64,000 nucleotides of DNA from Ischnura elegans (taxonomy: Eukaryota > Arthropoda > Insecta > Odonata > Coenagrionidae). Positions 1 through 13,200 of this stretch are shown one piece after another. Where the stretch lies: assembly GCF_921293095.1 (NCBI RefSeq), contig NC_060251.1:87778566-87842565 (forward strand), given 5' to 3'. A program made the position numbers and the translations under genes. A model generated the notes under the pieces. It worked only from the letters and a program-made list of their open reading frames with translations, was not told the origin of the DNA and ran no database searches. Positions within the stretch are counted from its first letter, which is position 1; each line of letters begins with the position of its first letter.

Positions 1-1656
1 TGGTAAGCTATCATTTTGGCGAGATAGCTACATCAGGCAACCTATCCGTGCCTGAAGTGATATCAAAATTATCAATGCATGGTCGCGCTTAGCAAACAAC
101 TAAAACCCCTCAAAATGACGTGAAGATAGCATACGCCATAGTGTGCGCTGGTGACTCATAAGCGAAATGACGACATAGTGCTGCTGAAGAAGCGATCTTC
201 GCTTGCGATTTGACTTACATCACATCTTTCAATAATATGATTGGGTATGCGCTGGTAAACCAGATGTTGCTACTAGCTGAGGATATTGGTTTTCTGTGAA
301 TCCTGAATCACCAATTTATTAAAAATAATTTCAACATTTCCAGCCGTTCTTTATTTCACAGTGAGTAGGTGCAATTCGTGTGTACAACGGCAGTGCCTGA
401 GATATTTTAAATCAATCCATACATTACCACGGGGGTGCCAGAACGAATCCAGAGGGAAAAAATAATGGTAATTAAAATGTCTCGTATATTTAATAGAGTT
501 TGCTGTTTTTCCCATTTTAATTTTTTAAATCTTTATAATCATGAGAAATTGCAGACACTTTAAAATTTTTGATTTGCCGAACTATTTTCTGAAATTTTAT
601 TATTCCATTTCCCATTAAAGGTAACAAGGCTCTGAAAACAGCAAGTTTAATAGCTTCCCAAATACATTTTTCTTTAAAGATACTTTTTAATGAGGTGTTC
701 GATTATAATATCCATTCATGAAAAAATGATTTTTATCTTGTAATATTTGATCTTTCACAACTAGAATTTTTTATTTTTTAAGGCCAATACATAGCGTTTT
801 CCTTTCATTTCAGTGGAAGCGTATTTCCGTAGTTATCATTAAATGAAATTTTATGATTCAAAGCTTATGCTTACGTTACTGAAATGATGAGTGGGATAAA
901 AAAATGGGCAATGTATTGCAACTTATATAAATACATCGTCCAAAAATCATAAGTAGTGCGTGTCAAACTGAGAACATACGATTTTTTTATCATGGAGAGA
1001 CAAACAAGAGCATTTTGGTTATCACTTCTACCTTTCATTGACCGGAAAGGAATGGAGTGGAAATTTTTAGCTTATCGAACGACTTCTATCTTTAAAGATA
1101 GGGATCGAAATCAAGTAAAACCTATAGAGATAGGCGACTATTTCATACGCAACAAGGTGTTTAGTCACTAAACAAATATATTTGAAGAGTTAATCGCTTA
1201 TCTCGAATTATTTCGTATGATATCATATTTGCGTCAGAAACGGCATGTTTGAATATTTCTCTCTTGTTACTTTTTATGCCCATATTCACCGAATACAGCA
1301 TATATTCAGTGATCGGTTCACAGATCGGTTCTTTGGCAAGGAAAATTTTTGCTGACCGATCATTGTAAGTAGGAACACCACGCTAATTAAAGGTGGCATT
1401 CATGAATTCAACCACATGTTCACCGAGAGGCAGCAATAAGCCATGAAACTGAGCATGTTTCAACTTTTTCTCATGTCTTCAGTTATTATAGCAGGCTTAT
1501 TTGATATCGGAAATAGCCTTCATTTCGGATTTTCCGTAGTGTAGTCATGGGAACAGAAATTAAATTCAGCACTCCCATCATATGGTTATCCAGCAACTAA
1601 CTATATTCCGAATAGCTTCGCATTGTTCTGAAATATTCTCCACCCTCAACTCTGAA
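1..1656. other. AT-rich non-coding DNA
   Basis: No exon, splice-bounded reading frame or recognisable repeat family was found here. The only open frames are short and look random. Around 1311-1367 the motif CGATC recurs in short imperfect inverted copies, which may be a transposon relic. Confidence 0.5.
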
Positions 1657-1658
1657 TA

Positions 1659-2319
1659 GGGTAGTTTCCTATTATTTTTTTATTGCCTAAATCGAAAGAT
1701 TATTACTCCTGGAGTACGAATTTCACACTTTTAGATTTTTTAATGACGATATCTATTTTTCGCAATAAAATGAAAAGTGAAAAATTTCAAGCGCGCGAAA
1801 ACGCGACGCGTAAGTAGGAATGATGGGAAAAAGTCCGTGCGACGCATTTCTGGTTCCCCCTCCCGCCTTGTGAGGTGACCTTGATCGAGGCTCTGAGCGC
1901 TGATAGGACGCAGGATGCTAGCGGGTAGCTGAGTATCTTGCTGGCTGGTAGCGCTTGGCTTAAAAAAGGTTTATTAATACCTTATCAAACGAAGAAAACT
2001 TTCCGACCTTAGCCAGTTTTAATAGGTGATTATTAAGACATGTTTCCCTGAGCTCTGTGCCTCATGCATGCATTGGTAACCTCACACGATGTATAACTCC
2101 TATCCTCTCGTGTAGAAACTAGGTCCCTGTGACGTCACGTGGAGTGGAATCGCATGGGCGCCAATCTGGCCTTTTTCAAATGAGGATAAAATTTGACCCT
2201 TGCCATTCGTCTAAACCGGTATTTTAAAAACGAAATAATTTGTGTATTATGAATACACTAATGGTGGGTAACGAATCGCAATCAATGCCTTTCATTTTCT
2301 TTGATGAAGGAAACTACCC
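1659..2319 (-). mobile_element. 661-bp TA-flanked MITE, family 1, copy A
   Basis: The element is bounded by inverted ends GGGTAGTTTCCT at 1659 and its complement ending at 2319, with TA on each side (1657-1658 and 2320-2321). This copy is in reverse orientation relative to the copies at 18.8-21.9 kb and 51.6 kb. It carries the CRE-like palindrome TGACGTCA near 2131 and the string ATGCATGCATGAGGCAC on the complementary strand. It has no coding capacity. TA duplication and short inverted ends suit a non-autonomous Tc1/mariner-type or similar element; the superfamily is inference. Confidence 0.85.
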
Positions 2320-2629
2320 TATTATGTCTTGCGGAAGGCCTGAAGATATGACCTCTTCCTTTGGCCCGTCGGTGACAGTTCACAGCTTTTTTAGTCCCTA
2401 AACAATAAAGCAAATATGACCGGCTGAGCGGGAGTGATGTGTCGTGTTAACCGCATGTGTAAAACCTGGCGATCTTTCATGATGTCCTCGAAAGGAATCC
2501 AGAGTAATTCTTCCCTTCGAGAGCCAGTGGAGAAGCGAGGGGGGTGCGGACCCCCCCGCGCCATACGATATACCCCTCCCCCGAAATATCGTATTGAAAC
2601 AATTACTTTTCTTCATCTCTAGAGAAAAC

Positions 2630-2984
2630 AAAATGATCGCGTGAAACGGTCATTTTTCCGCCATCATTAGACCGATCACTGGAGCTAATCGCTCGAAGAA
2701 AATTTGTGCCTTTGAGGGGAAACCAAACTCAGGTGTCCAGTTCGTTTCGTTAAGGAACGTCTTGGCCATTTATTCTGCGTGTGATTTTCATGTAAAATAG
2801 CATATGAATTCATTACATAAGGGTTTTCTTCGAGGGAATGTCAGAGATAATCTAAAGGCATTAGCTAGGACAAAACCGCTTAGTTGGTTAAGCCTGAATA
2901 ACACTATCATTTTTCTGTCCCTTTCGAGCGATATCTCCCGTGATCGCTCCAAATGAAAAATGATAATTTCACGCGATCATTTTT
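2630..2984. mobile_element. Inverted-repeat element carrying a copy of host upstream DNA
   Basis: Arms at about 2630-2697 and 2921-2984 are imperfect reverse complements sharing AAAATGATCGCGTGAAA, CGATCAC and TCGCTCGAA. Between them, 2700-2840 aligns without gaps to 3736-3876, immediately upstream of the MADF gene start; by eye 11 of 141 positions differ. The arms do not flank the gene copy. The simplest reading is a small transposon that has copied host promoter or 5' UTR sequence. No clear target-site duplication was found. Confidence 0.6.
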
Positions 2985-3009
2985 CACGATAGCCCCAGGC
3001 TCGGATTTG

Positions 3010-3735
3010 TCCAAGGTGCCGACGATGTTCGGTTCCAGTAGGGATCGCTATCAGTCAACGTAAATTATTTAGATAGATGTCTTAACGTTCAAGGATATTC
3101 TCAAGCAGGTCCGGGGATTATTTTTGTGGGATATCCAGGGAAGCCCAATTTTTCAAGGTGTTGCAATTTGTAACGTAATAACAGAAAATGCAAATTACAC
3201 AATTTTCAGAACATTTATCGACAATATATGCTTGCATATAACTTATTCATTACAATCCAGGCACTCCCACTTGTGGACGTTAATGTTGACACGTAGCCTA
3301 CGTTGACATCAGCATGTTAACTAATGAACAATCCAGGTTCACTACGAATCCCATCATTCATTATGCATTTATTCTATTTCTCCGATTTTGTGAGATTTAC
3401 CCCTATATAGGTGGAAGGCTCATGCTTGGTGGGTGTCCCAAGAATCAAAGGGGAACCAGATCAAATGGGGTCGGATTTTTTTCAAGCTACTTTTTCGTTT
3501 TACCTGTTTCAAATTTACTTCGTCGCAGATGATGCCTGCGTCGTCGTGAAGACGCCAATCCGAATATTGCCGCCGCTGCGCTACTCTGAATCGTATGCAG
3601 TCATTTGTTCAGCGCCATCTGTTCGGTGCACAGACGAACCGCGCAAATCATCGGAATGCAAACAAATAACAGCACGAACTGCATAATGGTTACCGGGCAG
3701 CATAAGTTCTAGCGAGTTTTTAATACTCCTTCGCG
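3010..3735. other. Intergenic DNA upstream of the MADF gene
   Basis: No element or exon is recognisable. There are short imperfect palindromes around 3275-3320 (for example GACACGTAGCCTACGTTGAC). Overlapping open frames at 3314-3805 lie on both strands and look like chance. Confidence 0.4.
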
Positions 3736-3895
3736 AAATTTGTGCCTTTGAGGGGAAACCAAACTCTAGTGTCCAGTTCGTTTCGTGAAAGAACGTCTTG
3801 GCCATTTATTCTGTGTGTGATGTTCATGTAAATTACCATATGAATTCATCACATAAGGGTTTTCTTAGAGGGGATGTTTTTAATTTTGTGTAAAG
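3736..3895 (+). promoter_or_regulatory. Probable promoter/5' UTR of the MADF gene, duplicated at 2700-2840
   Basis: This is the sequence directly before the start codon. Positions 3736-3876 are duplicated at about 92 % identity in the inverted-repeat element upstream. An ATG at 3874 opens a short frame that overlaps the true start out of frame (stop near 3922), so it would act as an upstream ORF if transcribed. No TATA box is convincing, and the transcription start is not visible. Confidence 0.4.
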
Positions 3896-4268
3896 ATGTC
3901 TATAAAAGACGAAGGCTCTCGTAAAAGACTGATTTTGCTGGTCCGGGAAAGGAGACAGCTATGGGATCCTAAAGATCCAAAGTACAAGGATCCAAAGGAT
4001 ACTCAGAAATCCTGGATGGAGATAGGTCAACTCTGCAGAAACACTCGTAAGCCACCTCCGTGTATGTGTTTCGACTGACCACCGGTTTATGGTTCTCTCC
4101 TAATCATTGTAATATTACAGCTGAGAGATGTCAGAGGACATGGAAGTACCTCAGAGACTTTTATCTTGCCAAGAGGAAAAAACCCCCTACCTCAGAAATC
4201 GGAAAAAAAGAAACTTGGGCATTCATGGATGTTATGAGGTTCATAGACGATGTTTCCAAAGCTCTACC
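3896..4268 (+). other. MADF domain exons 1 and 2
   Basis: Exon 1 encodes the first two helices, with LILLVRERRQLWDP followed by YKD and SWMEIGQLC. The donor at 4047 splits a proline codon completed at 4121. Exon 2 encodes the third helix, with the diagnostic pattern CQRTWKYLRDFY followed by a basic stretch. The 74-bp intron is short and the split is in phase. The donor at 4269 (GTACGT) was chosen over GTATAA at 4273 because only the former keeps the next exon open. Confidence 0.85.
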
Positions 4269-7200
4269 GTACGTATAACTCTGGACTGATTTCTTTACTA
4301 TTTTCATGTGCAATCACCTATACTGACCTTTAATTACAACTGCAGCAAGCAGACGGAGACTGTCAACAATTTCTTCTCGGCTAACATTGGTAAGCATGTT
4401 TGTGAACATAATAACCATGGTAAGCTTCCAATTTCGGGTATATCTAACGTTCTAAATTTTCTCCAAAAGAGACAGAATCTTCGACGTACGAGAGCTCCTC
4501 GGTACAAGAAGTTCAAGGTAAATAAGTCAACCGTAGTTAAACTAATTTTTACTTTACTATATACTAAAGTACTATAAGTCTAAATCTTATCATTTCACAT
4601 TAATGCCCTGTCATGTGTTGCAGATGACCCAATAAACCATATAGAGATAGTCGAAGATGCCATGCCTGCTGTAGGCCCTGAATTAAGTATTACAGGTGAG
4701 TCCTACCAGAATTTTTGGCATGCCAAGTATGACTGAATGATATAATTCATTTCTTTAGAAGGTAGATGGGTCCTTATTGACAAAGATATTTCGCATACGT
4801 GGTTTCCATATTGTAAATTCTACAGTGTGGACACTGTTTCGTATTCACTTCATCTGTTATCATTGTAATTTAAAGTAAACAAACATTAACTCTGAGAATG
4901 GGCGATGAGTCAGAACCTGATGAATGCAGGTTCCTCTTACCAGGTGGGGTGCCTGTGACAATGGCTTTCAGTCTGAAGATTGGTTCGACACATCTCTCCA
5001 TTCTACTCTCCTATCTATAGACCATTTCATTTTTACATATTTATTCTCTCTTTCATCCTTATGAACTTGTCTGTTATAATACCTTTGCCTTTCTTCCCAT
5101 CCTCTCGTTCTTTACTAAAAGTCTTCATGAAGCCATCATCCCTAAGATTATTATGTTGTGAGCTTAACTAGTCTTGTCTTCTTCCTTTAGTTTTCAGAAA
5201 GCTCTTCTTTTCTCCCACTCTTGTCAGAACTTCCTCATTACTTACTCAGTGGATCCATTTTATGCGCATCATTCTTTGGTTACACCACCTTTCCAATACT
5301 TTTCTCTGCTGAAAACTCCATGGCAAAATATTTAAACTTTTCTCGGAATTCCCTGTGGGTAAGATTTCCTAAGAGCACCGGCGTTTCGGGTTCCAACTCG
5401 TTACCCATTCTCACGGCTCAAAGAAAATCTTACCCGTGCAGAATCCCAAGAAAAGTTTCAATGTTCTCTTCCCCGGGAAAGAGTAAAATCTTCCAAGGCA
5501 AAAGTTTACAGAATATGTAAAAAATGTGTGCAACTGTGCTCTATACCACAAGAGTAGACAGTTTTCACAACATTGGCCACAGTTTTTGACTGTACAAAGA
5601 TTGTGCTCATAGATTGCATTATATTGTCAAAGACCATTATTTAGGCTAATACGTGGTACAAGCCGTGAATATTCTATGTACCTATACCTTTTCTATGTGT
5701 ACAGTAGTGGTGCAAACTGTGCATAAATGTTGGCTTTAACCAAAATATCACTAAGTCCGTTGAAGAGCTAGAAAGTATGAAGCTAGGAGCTCATGGATAT
5801 CTTCATTCACATGACAAAGCAGGAGAGCAGTTGCTGTTGTGTAATATTCATTTGATGAATACTTGAGTCTCTTCCCAGTGAGAAATGGGTGGTGGAATCC
5901 ACGTGGAACCCACGTGGAATCCACGTTGAGTGGTGGATATTTGGTGGTGGTGGATATTGAGTGGTTGGACCCACGTGGAATCCACGTTGATTTCAAGTGG
6001 ATTTGTGGTGATTATCATAAAATGTTAAACAGAATTTCTAATTTGTGGAACTTAACTCTCTGGTGACATTTCGTCATTTATCATCCTGAAACCACGCTAG
6101 TTATGTGAAAATGTATCGCACATTCTATTTTTATATAATTCGTGGAAAGGCAGCCATGAGAGCACATGAAAAATCGTAGACATATATAGAAGGTTTAGAT
6201 ATAGAGTGGTTGAGGTTTTAATGGTTTTAGGACAGCACCTACTGCTGTTTTAATTTTTCCACCAAATTTCCACGTGGGTTCCACGTTGATTCCACGACCA
6301 AAAACACGTGGTATCCACGTTAATTCTCCACGTGGGTTCCACGTGGATTCCACCACCCATTTCTCACTGGGTTATCATTTGCTGGTGCTGACAATACAAA
6401 TTTTTGCTACGCATCACAGCGGCCATAAGAACTGTCGGCTGTTTGTATACCCTTGCGAACGGCCACATGGGCATGCATAACAAAAGTATCACAAAATTAA
6501 TGAAAACCTGCATAAATGATGCGAAGGTGATGTTTCTGTAGGTTTTTTCGTCAGTGAGCTCCCACTCCTGCTAAGAAAAATGCTACATATGTAACATCTG
6601 GTGAATTTTCCTAACTTAATAATAAAATGAACTTATACAAAGTTTAGCCTGAGACAATAGAGATTGTCCCTACTTCTTTGCTTGCGATCTCAGCTGTACG
6701 TATATTTCTCTTTAGATAGAATTCCCTCTTTGGCTGAGCTATTGTATTTACTACTCCTTTCTTGCTTCATCTCGATTGTTACTCGGCTTCCTATGTAGCA
6801 AAACTCTTTCAACTCTTCTAGCTTTTTTTCCCAAGTTCAATGTGTTTCCTAGTCTCCACTCTTTTGCAGCACACCAAATAATATCGTACTTAAATTTTTA
6901 TTTATTTTCAGCTGACATATGGCCATTGTTCTTTCCATTTGTATGTGGGCATTTCAAACCCTTTTCTACCATGCTGTGATGTCTGCAAGTAACAACACAC
7001 TAATTCTTTCTCCGCTAATATTGGCTCTTCAAGGTTTCCCCTTCATTTCATTGAAAATTACCAGTAATAGTGCGCACTCTTGTGTCTTTCTTTTCCCTAT
7101 TTTCGCTTTTCACAGTTGGGTCCAGATTTTATGTCAGCCACTTAGTTTTTATAGAAGAGTAATTTTTCGGTCAATGAAGACCAATCTTTCAAAATTATAA

Positions 7201-10200
7201 GTGTTGAATTCTAATCCATGTGGCCTACTCTGTGTCTACAAAGGATATGAACTTTGGATTGTTTTTTTTGTCCTCTTCTATATGAGCAGCCTTAGGGTCA
7301 ATATTGATTTTCTTATGCCCTTGATTGCATAGGCATAGCTAGGAAGTAAGGGTAGAGGGGGTTTTAAGCGTAACTAATACCAAGGGGGGGTTTAGGGGTT
7401 CCAGGCGCCCTCCCCTAGAAATGTTTTTGGATAAATGATTCAAAATGGCGAGTTTTATGGCTTTCTGTGGGAGTTATTATTAATCCTTACACTATTCTAT
7501 AAGTAATATTAATCCAATAAAGTAAAATGGATTTAACTTAAAAATTTCTTTGAGCTCTGGGGAGGGTTTTATCCCCCAACCTCCCCCCTCCCCCTTGCTG
7601 TGCCACTGTTTGATTGTTGTGAATCCTCATCCAGGAATTTTCCTGCGCTTCCTTCTATTCTCCTGTTGATGATTCTTGTCATATTTTTGAGGCATGTGTC
7701 ATCAGACTTATGATCCTAAAATCTTCTCACTTCTCTACTCTCTTCTTTTTGAGCATAAAAATTATGATTTTCTTCTCAAAGTCACTCGTAATATCTTTTG
7801 TTGAGTACATTTGGCAGATGGTTTTGTGGAGCTGGGTTATAGATTTCTCTCCTGGGTTTTAATTTGTCATGCTTTTATATCATCGATTCCTGATGCCTTG
7901 TTCCCCTGCAGGTCTTTTGTTGCTGCATAACTTGATTCATTCACAATGCCCTTAACTCCCACTTTGACAGTACTGACATTGTTTCCTTCTTCAACATTAT
8001 TCCCACCACACCTGTTCGACCTTTTTGCTCCACATGCCAATACCCTGGCTATCAGTAATTAAGCACTCTCTATTCTACCAACTTACCATCCTGATAAATT
8101 CTCTCTTGATTGATATTGATCTGTTTTCGTTATCAATTAAAAATTTTACTCACTTGGCATCATCGTATGGTATGGTATTTGGAGGAGGCGACCGACAGCT
8201 GAGGTCATTTGCGCCATGAGGGAAGGGTATGGAAGGAAGGGTGGAGAGAAACCCGGCGTCGGCATTAGCCTGCCCTTAGCGAAAGGCGCCAAGGGGACCA
8301 TGGCTTAACGTCCCATCCGACGGACGGAGTGTTGCACTTGAAATGTCCTCCACACAACACTCAAGCAGGGATCGGGCAGTCTCTGAAAATTCTCTGCTAC
8401 TGCCGGGATTTGAACCCGAGCCCGCCGGGTGGGAAGCCAACACTCTAGCCACCACTCCAACCCGATCCCCTATCATCTCATTTAATGCATAATGACTACA
8501 TATATAGCTTGCTAAATCTTGTGGGTCTTCTTTCTTCAATGAGGTCTAATTTTAAGGCTTTTTTAGTTGATAATAGTTAGTTAGTCATATCTTTCTTTTG
8601 TTTACTGTTGTTATAAGGCAGTATTTTACATCTACATATGAACAACAAATTGAAACCTTTTTTAACATCCAAAATTGCTCTTAAGTGGAACCTATACTGT
8701 ACATAGTTTCAATTTGTGTAGGGAAGCTTGATTTCGCAAAGGAATAATCATTTCTGTTTGTCAATTTTAGGACCTGCTGCATAGCAGCTTTTTAATCCAT
8801 TTTGGATAAAATTTTAATATGCCCTTGTTATTTATGAGAGTTCTCCTTTTGAAATCCATGTCATTGTTGATTGCTTCCTTTTATGTCTGATGGTCATGCA
8901 TTTGACAATGCTTAAAGGATTACTCTAAGCTTCTCATCATATGCCTCTTTGTATCTCACAGAAGTGGTTAATGAAAGAAATAATCAGCAACCCCGGAAAG
9001 AGAAAGAAACTCCGTGGAAATATTTTAAAATGTTAGCTGCCAGAAATAGAGCTCTTTATCCCAGATGCTGTAGCCTACAGTAAATGTTAAATCTTGGTTA
9101 TGCACCCCTTATGCAATTGCCCAAAAAAATGAAAAACAGAAATAATACATGCTTCAAAAGTGTATGCTATGTATGTCTACCACTAAGCCAAATACATATG
9201 TTTGAATTACAAACTCATTGATTTCCTCTTGATATTGTGTTTCAGGCAGTATGTCTCCCACTGTGTTAGAAGATCCACACATGGAGGTTTCACATATTCG
9301 TGGTGAGTGCTAGTTGATTTTTGCTGATCCCATTTTAGTATTTATCCTACTTAAATACTGTAATGATAATAATATTTTATTAGCTACAGGACATGTAGTT
9401 AATTAATGTGCATAGAAAAACTCACTTATAATGAAACAGACTGCCTAACCAATTCATATCTAGATGTACAAAGTTTCACACAGGTACCCGATTTTGGTGA
9501 CAAAAATTCATCTAAAAAATTGGGTGAATTTCTTTCATGATATTGGTTAAGTTACACTTTGAAAAAGGAGAAGTGTCCTTAAGTTTTTGTGGCAAGCTTT
9601 TAAAAAATCTCAAGCCTGCATAAACAGGGTTATTGATGAATGCATTGTGAGGCTATGTGAGATGAGCCTAATATCCTTAGAGGCTTAAGTATTATGCTTA
9701 TGTACCTCAGTATGTATTGATTTCATTATGTACCATATGTTCATGAATTAGCTGTTGGATGGCAGGATCGAGATTTTGAAAGATGTTGTTGTCTCCTAAG
9801 AGCCAAATGGCAAATCTTACAGACTGGTAAATATGTTATCATGGTGTTTGAGTTTCATCATTATGTGAAGGTGATAAATTGTTGTTCTCTGTCTCCGTAT
9901 CATTGTAAGATTCGTAATAAATAAATAATAATGTATGGAATGTAATAGACATTTTTTACATGGTTTGTACACTTTGCTTTAAGCCTGTGTTGCTGTTATA
10001 GAAATAAATATTGTTAAACGTAATTTTGCATGTTATCATCATTCAAATGAATATGGTGCCTCCTAATTACTGTATGAACCACTCAGATAGTAGTATTCTT
10101 GTGTTTATCCATACTTGGTTTTATGCAATCACCTCCTAAAAAAGTGGACGGCACCAAAAATGACAGAACCATTTTTATTATAGTCACCAGAACAAAGGCC

Positions 10201-13200
10201 CACATGGACCACAAAACAAGAGAATAAATATCTAAACAAATAAATAGAGAGCACATATTTATGATAAATATGGGAGTGTATATGTACAAACTTCCCAGCA
10301 AATTTCTTCCTGGGCTTGTGCCCGTTTTCTTGGGTACATCTCCTTGTACCTGTATCCAAGTTATCCCACCATGTTTTCCTTGGCCGGCTTATAATTCTTT
10401 TCTCCTTTGGACAATTGTCTCTTGCCACATTCACTCTCCTCTCTTCATCCATTCTGCGGGTTCTTTCCTTACCTTGTTTCCTTCAACGAAGATATCTTCC
10501 ATGCCATATCTACCATCTAATCTTTCTTATGCTATTCCAACTAAATCATTCACCTCACTCACTTCTATCATTATAATTCAAATTTTCCATTTTCCTATAC
10601 CTTAATCTTACTTATATCAATTTTAAATTTACTTTAAGTATTTTTTTAAAGTATTTGCTTAAAGTAAGCAATCTGTAACAATCTTAAGTATTGGTTTCAT
10701 CAGCTTCTAACAATTTCCGATACTCCTTTCTTATCTCCTCACAACCGTCAGCAATCCTCCTCTGAATATTTATCTTCATATTTTTGAGTAATCTGGCCTT
10801 GGGTCTTCTAGTCTCGTCCCTCCTCCATGTTTTATGACTGTTGTCACAATGAGCATGTATCTTCGTCCTTTTTTTTCATACTTCTTTCACCATATCCTAA
10901 TGTGTAACTTCCTTCACCATATCCCCCGAGTTTTAGAGATTTTATTTGAGGTCTTCGTTTTCCGTTCTTGCCATCTATTGCCATCAACAGAAAAGTCTCT
11001 TTAGCAGTCATGCTAAGGAGAGAACTCCACCATCTCGAAATAGATAAGGTATAGGAAAATGGAAAATTTGAATTATACAATGATAGAAGTGAGTGAGGTG
11101 AATGATTTAATTGGAATAGCATAAGAAAGAATAGATGGTAGATATGGTATGGAAGATATCTTCATTGGAGGAAACAAGGTATGGAAAGAACACACAGAAT
11201 GGATGAACAGGGGAGGGTGAACATGGCAAGAGACAATTGTCCAAAGGAGAAAAGAATTGTGAGCCGGCTAAGGAAAATGTGGCGGGATAACTTGGATACA
11301 GGTATAAGGAAAGGTACCCAAGAAAACATGCACAAGCTCAGGAAGAAATGTTAGTCTTGACTTCCTCTCTTCTGCTACGTATTTGTATTTGATCATTGGG
11401 ATATCAATTGGGGAATGGATTTGGTGTGATGGCTGGTGTGTTGGCTTCACAACCCGTGGGGCTGCGTTCAATTGCGGCAGTGGCATATAGTTTCCAGAGA
11501 CTATCTGTTCCCTACTGTAGTGTTGTGTTGAGGATACAATAAGCACAATACACCATCTGTCAGATGGGACGTTAAGCTGTGGTTCCCTTAGCACTTTCTT
11601 TAAGATGAGGCTAATAATGCTTTGTTTCTCTCCACTCTTCCTTCTATACACTTTCCTCGTGGCAACAGTTACTTGTTATGAATGATCTCAGTTATTGGTT
11701 GCCCCCTCAAAATACCTCACCATACCAAGAATATCAATTTCGGATATCGAAGTATGGAATATGTAGTAAATCACATTTTCTATTCTCTGTTTACCCTTAT
11801 CATCAGGGCCCTGCTTATCATTTTGAAAGGCACAACTTTACTATCTGTAACAATCTAAATATTGGTTACATTAGCTTTAAACAATTACTTTTTAATTTAT
11901 GACTGCTGATGTGTTAAGTGCAAGTGTTTTTTCTATTTCTAGGGAGGTATGAAAGCAGAGAAACCCACAAGAACTTCAAAAAAGCCATTTTGCATGAAAT
12001 GAGGAGAGGGAAGGATCCAGATTTTCAGTGGCTCACTAGTCTTTACCCCCTCCTGAAAGAATTCAAAAATTCTCTGAAAAAAGAAAGGGTCAAATTAAAA
12101 ATACATGCATTGCTATTGGAATCTCTTGAAGAACAAAGTAAGGGTAGGTGTATCAAATTGGTTTACTTTCTCACCGAACAATGAGAATCTTATTAAATCC
12201 TCTTCATCTCACGATTCATGGTATGCTTGCTTTGCCTTTATTTGGGTTTACAAATAAAATTACAACGGAATTAATTTTAGATTCTTTTGCTTAGCTCTTT
12301 AACATCTACTGTTTGGGTTGAGATTGTCCTTAAGCTATTCTGCCTGATTACGCAATACACGACCAGAAAGAAAGTTATTTGAATGCATATGTGAATGTTA
12401 TTGAGCATGTTAAACCTAAATAAAAATTTGCTAAGCCCTCAAATGATAACAATATGTAGAGGAACAGTTATATGAAGACCTTATTTGGCTTTCAATTTCT
12501 GTTAGTCGCCTGTTATGTTTAATACAGACATTTCTGCATGTATAATGATAGTTCCAATTCAAAGTGCCAAAATTTTATGACATAAATATAAATATTCTTA
12601 ATATTTACATATACATATAACTTGTCAAAAGGAAAAGGGGAGCATCAAATAAAATATGGAAGAATGGAAAATATTCTGTAAAACTCTTCAGCAAGGTAAT
12701 GATTCGTCATGCAGTCTGGTTACCCATTACTATTTACATGAAGGATTACAAATAAAATAGGTACTAAGTGGAGAGATTTTCCTGTAATTGTACTGGACAG
12801 AGATTTATATTATTGGAGAGGTGATAGGCTGGGACTTGGTCATCATTTCTACATCAAGAGGTTCACAAACAAAAAAAGTTGAATAGGTCAAGGTTCTTCT
12901 GTAACTTGTGGATTAAGTAGTTTCAAGTTATCATAAATGAGATGAGCTCGGTCATTCAGAAATCTAACCTTGCTCGCAAATAAATATTCTAGTCTTGGCA
13001 AGTTAGGAGTCTTTTTGAGTGGTATGAGCAGTATGTTATCAGGGAATTGTAGGAATATACCGTATAAGCTTGTGTAAGAGGCGCACACGTGTAAGAGGCG
13101 CACCCCTATTTTGAGGATCGAAGCTGTAAAGAAAAAAATTTTTGCGACTTTTTTTATCCTATCGTGCGGTGTTGCAGACGTATGCCTGGAATTTCGACAG

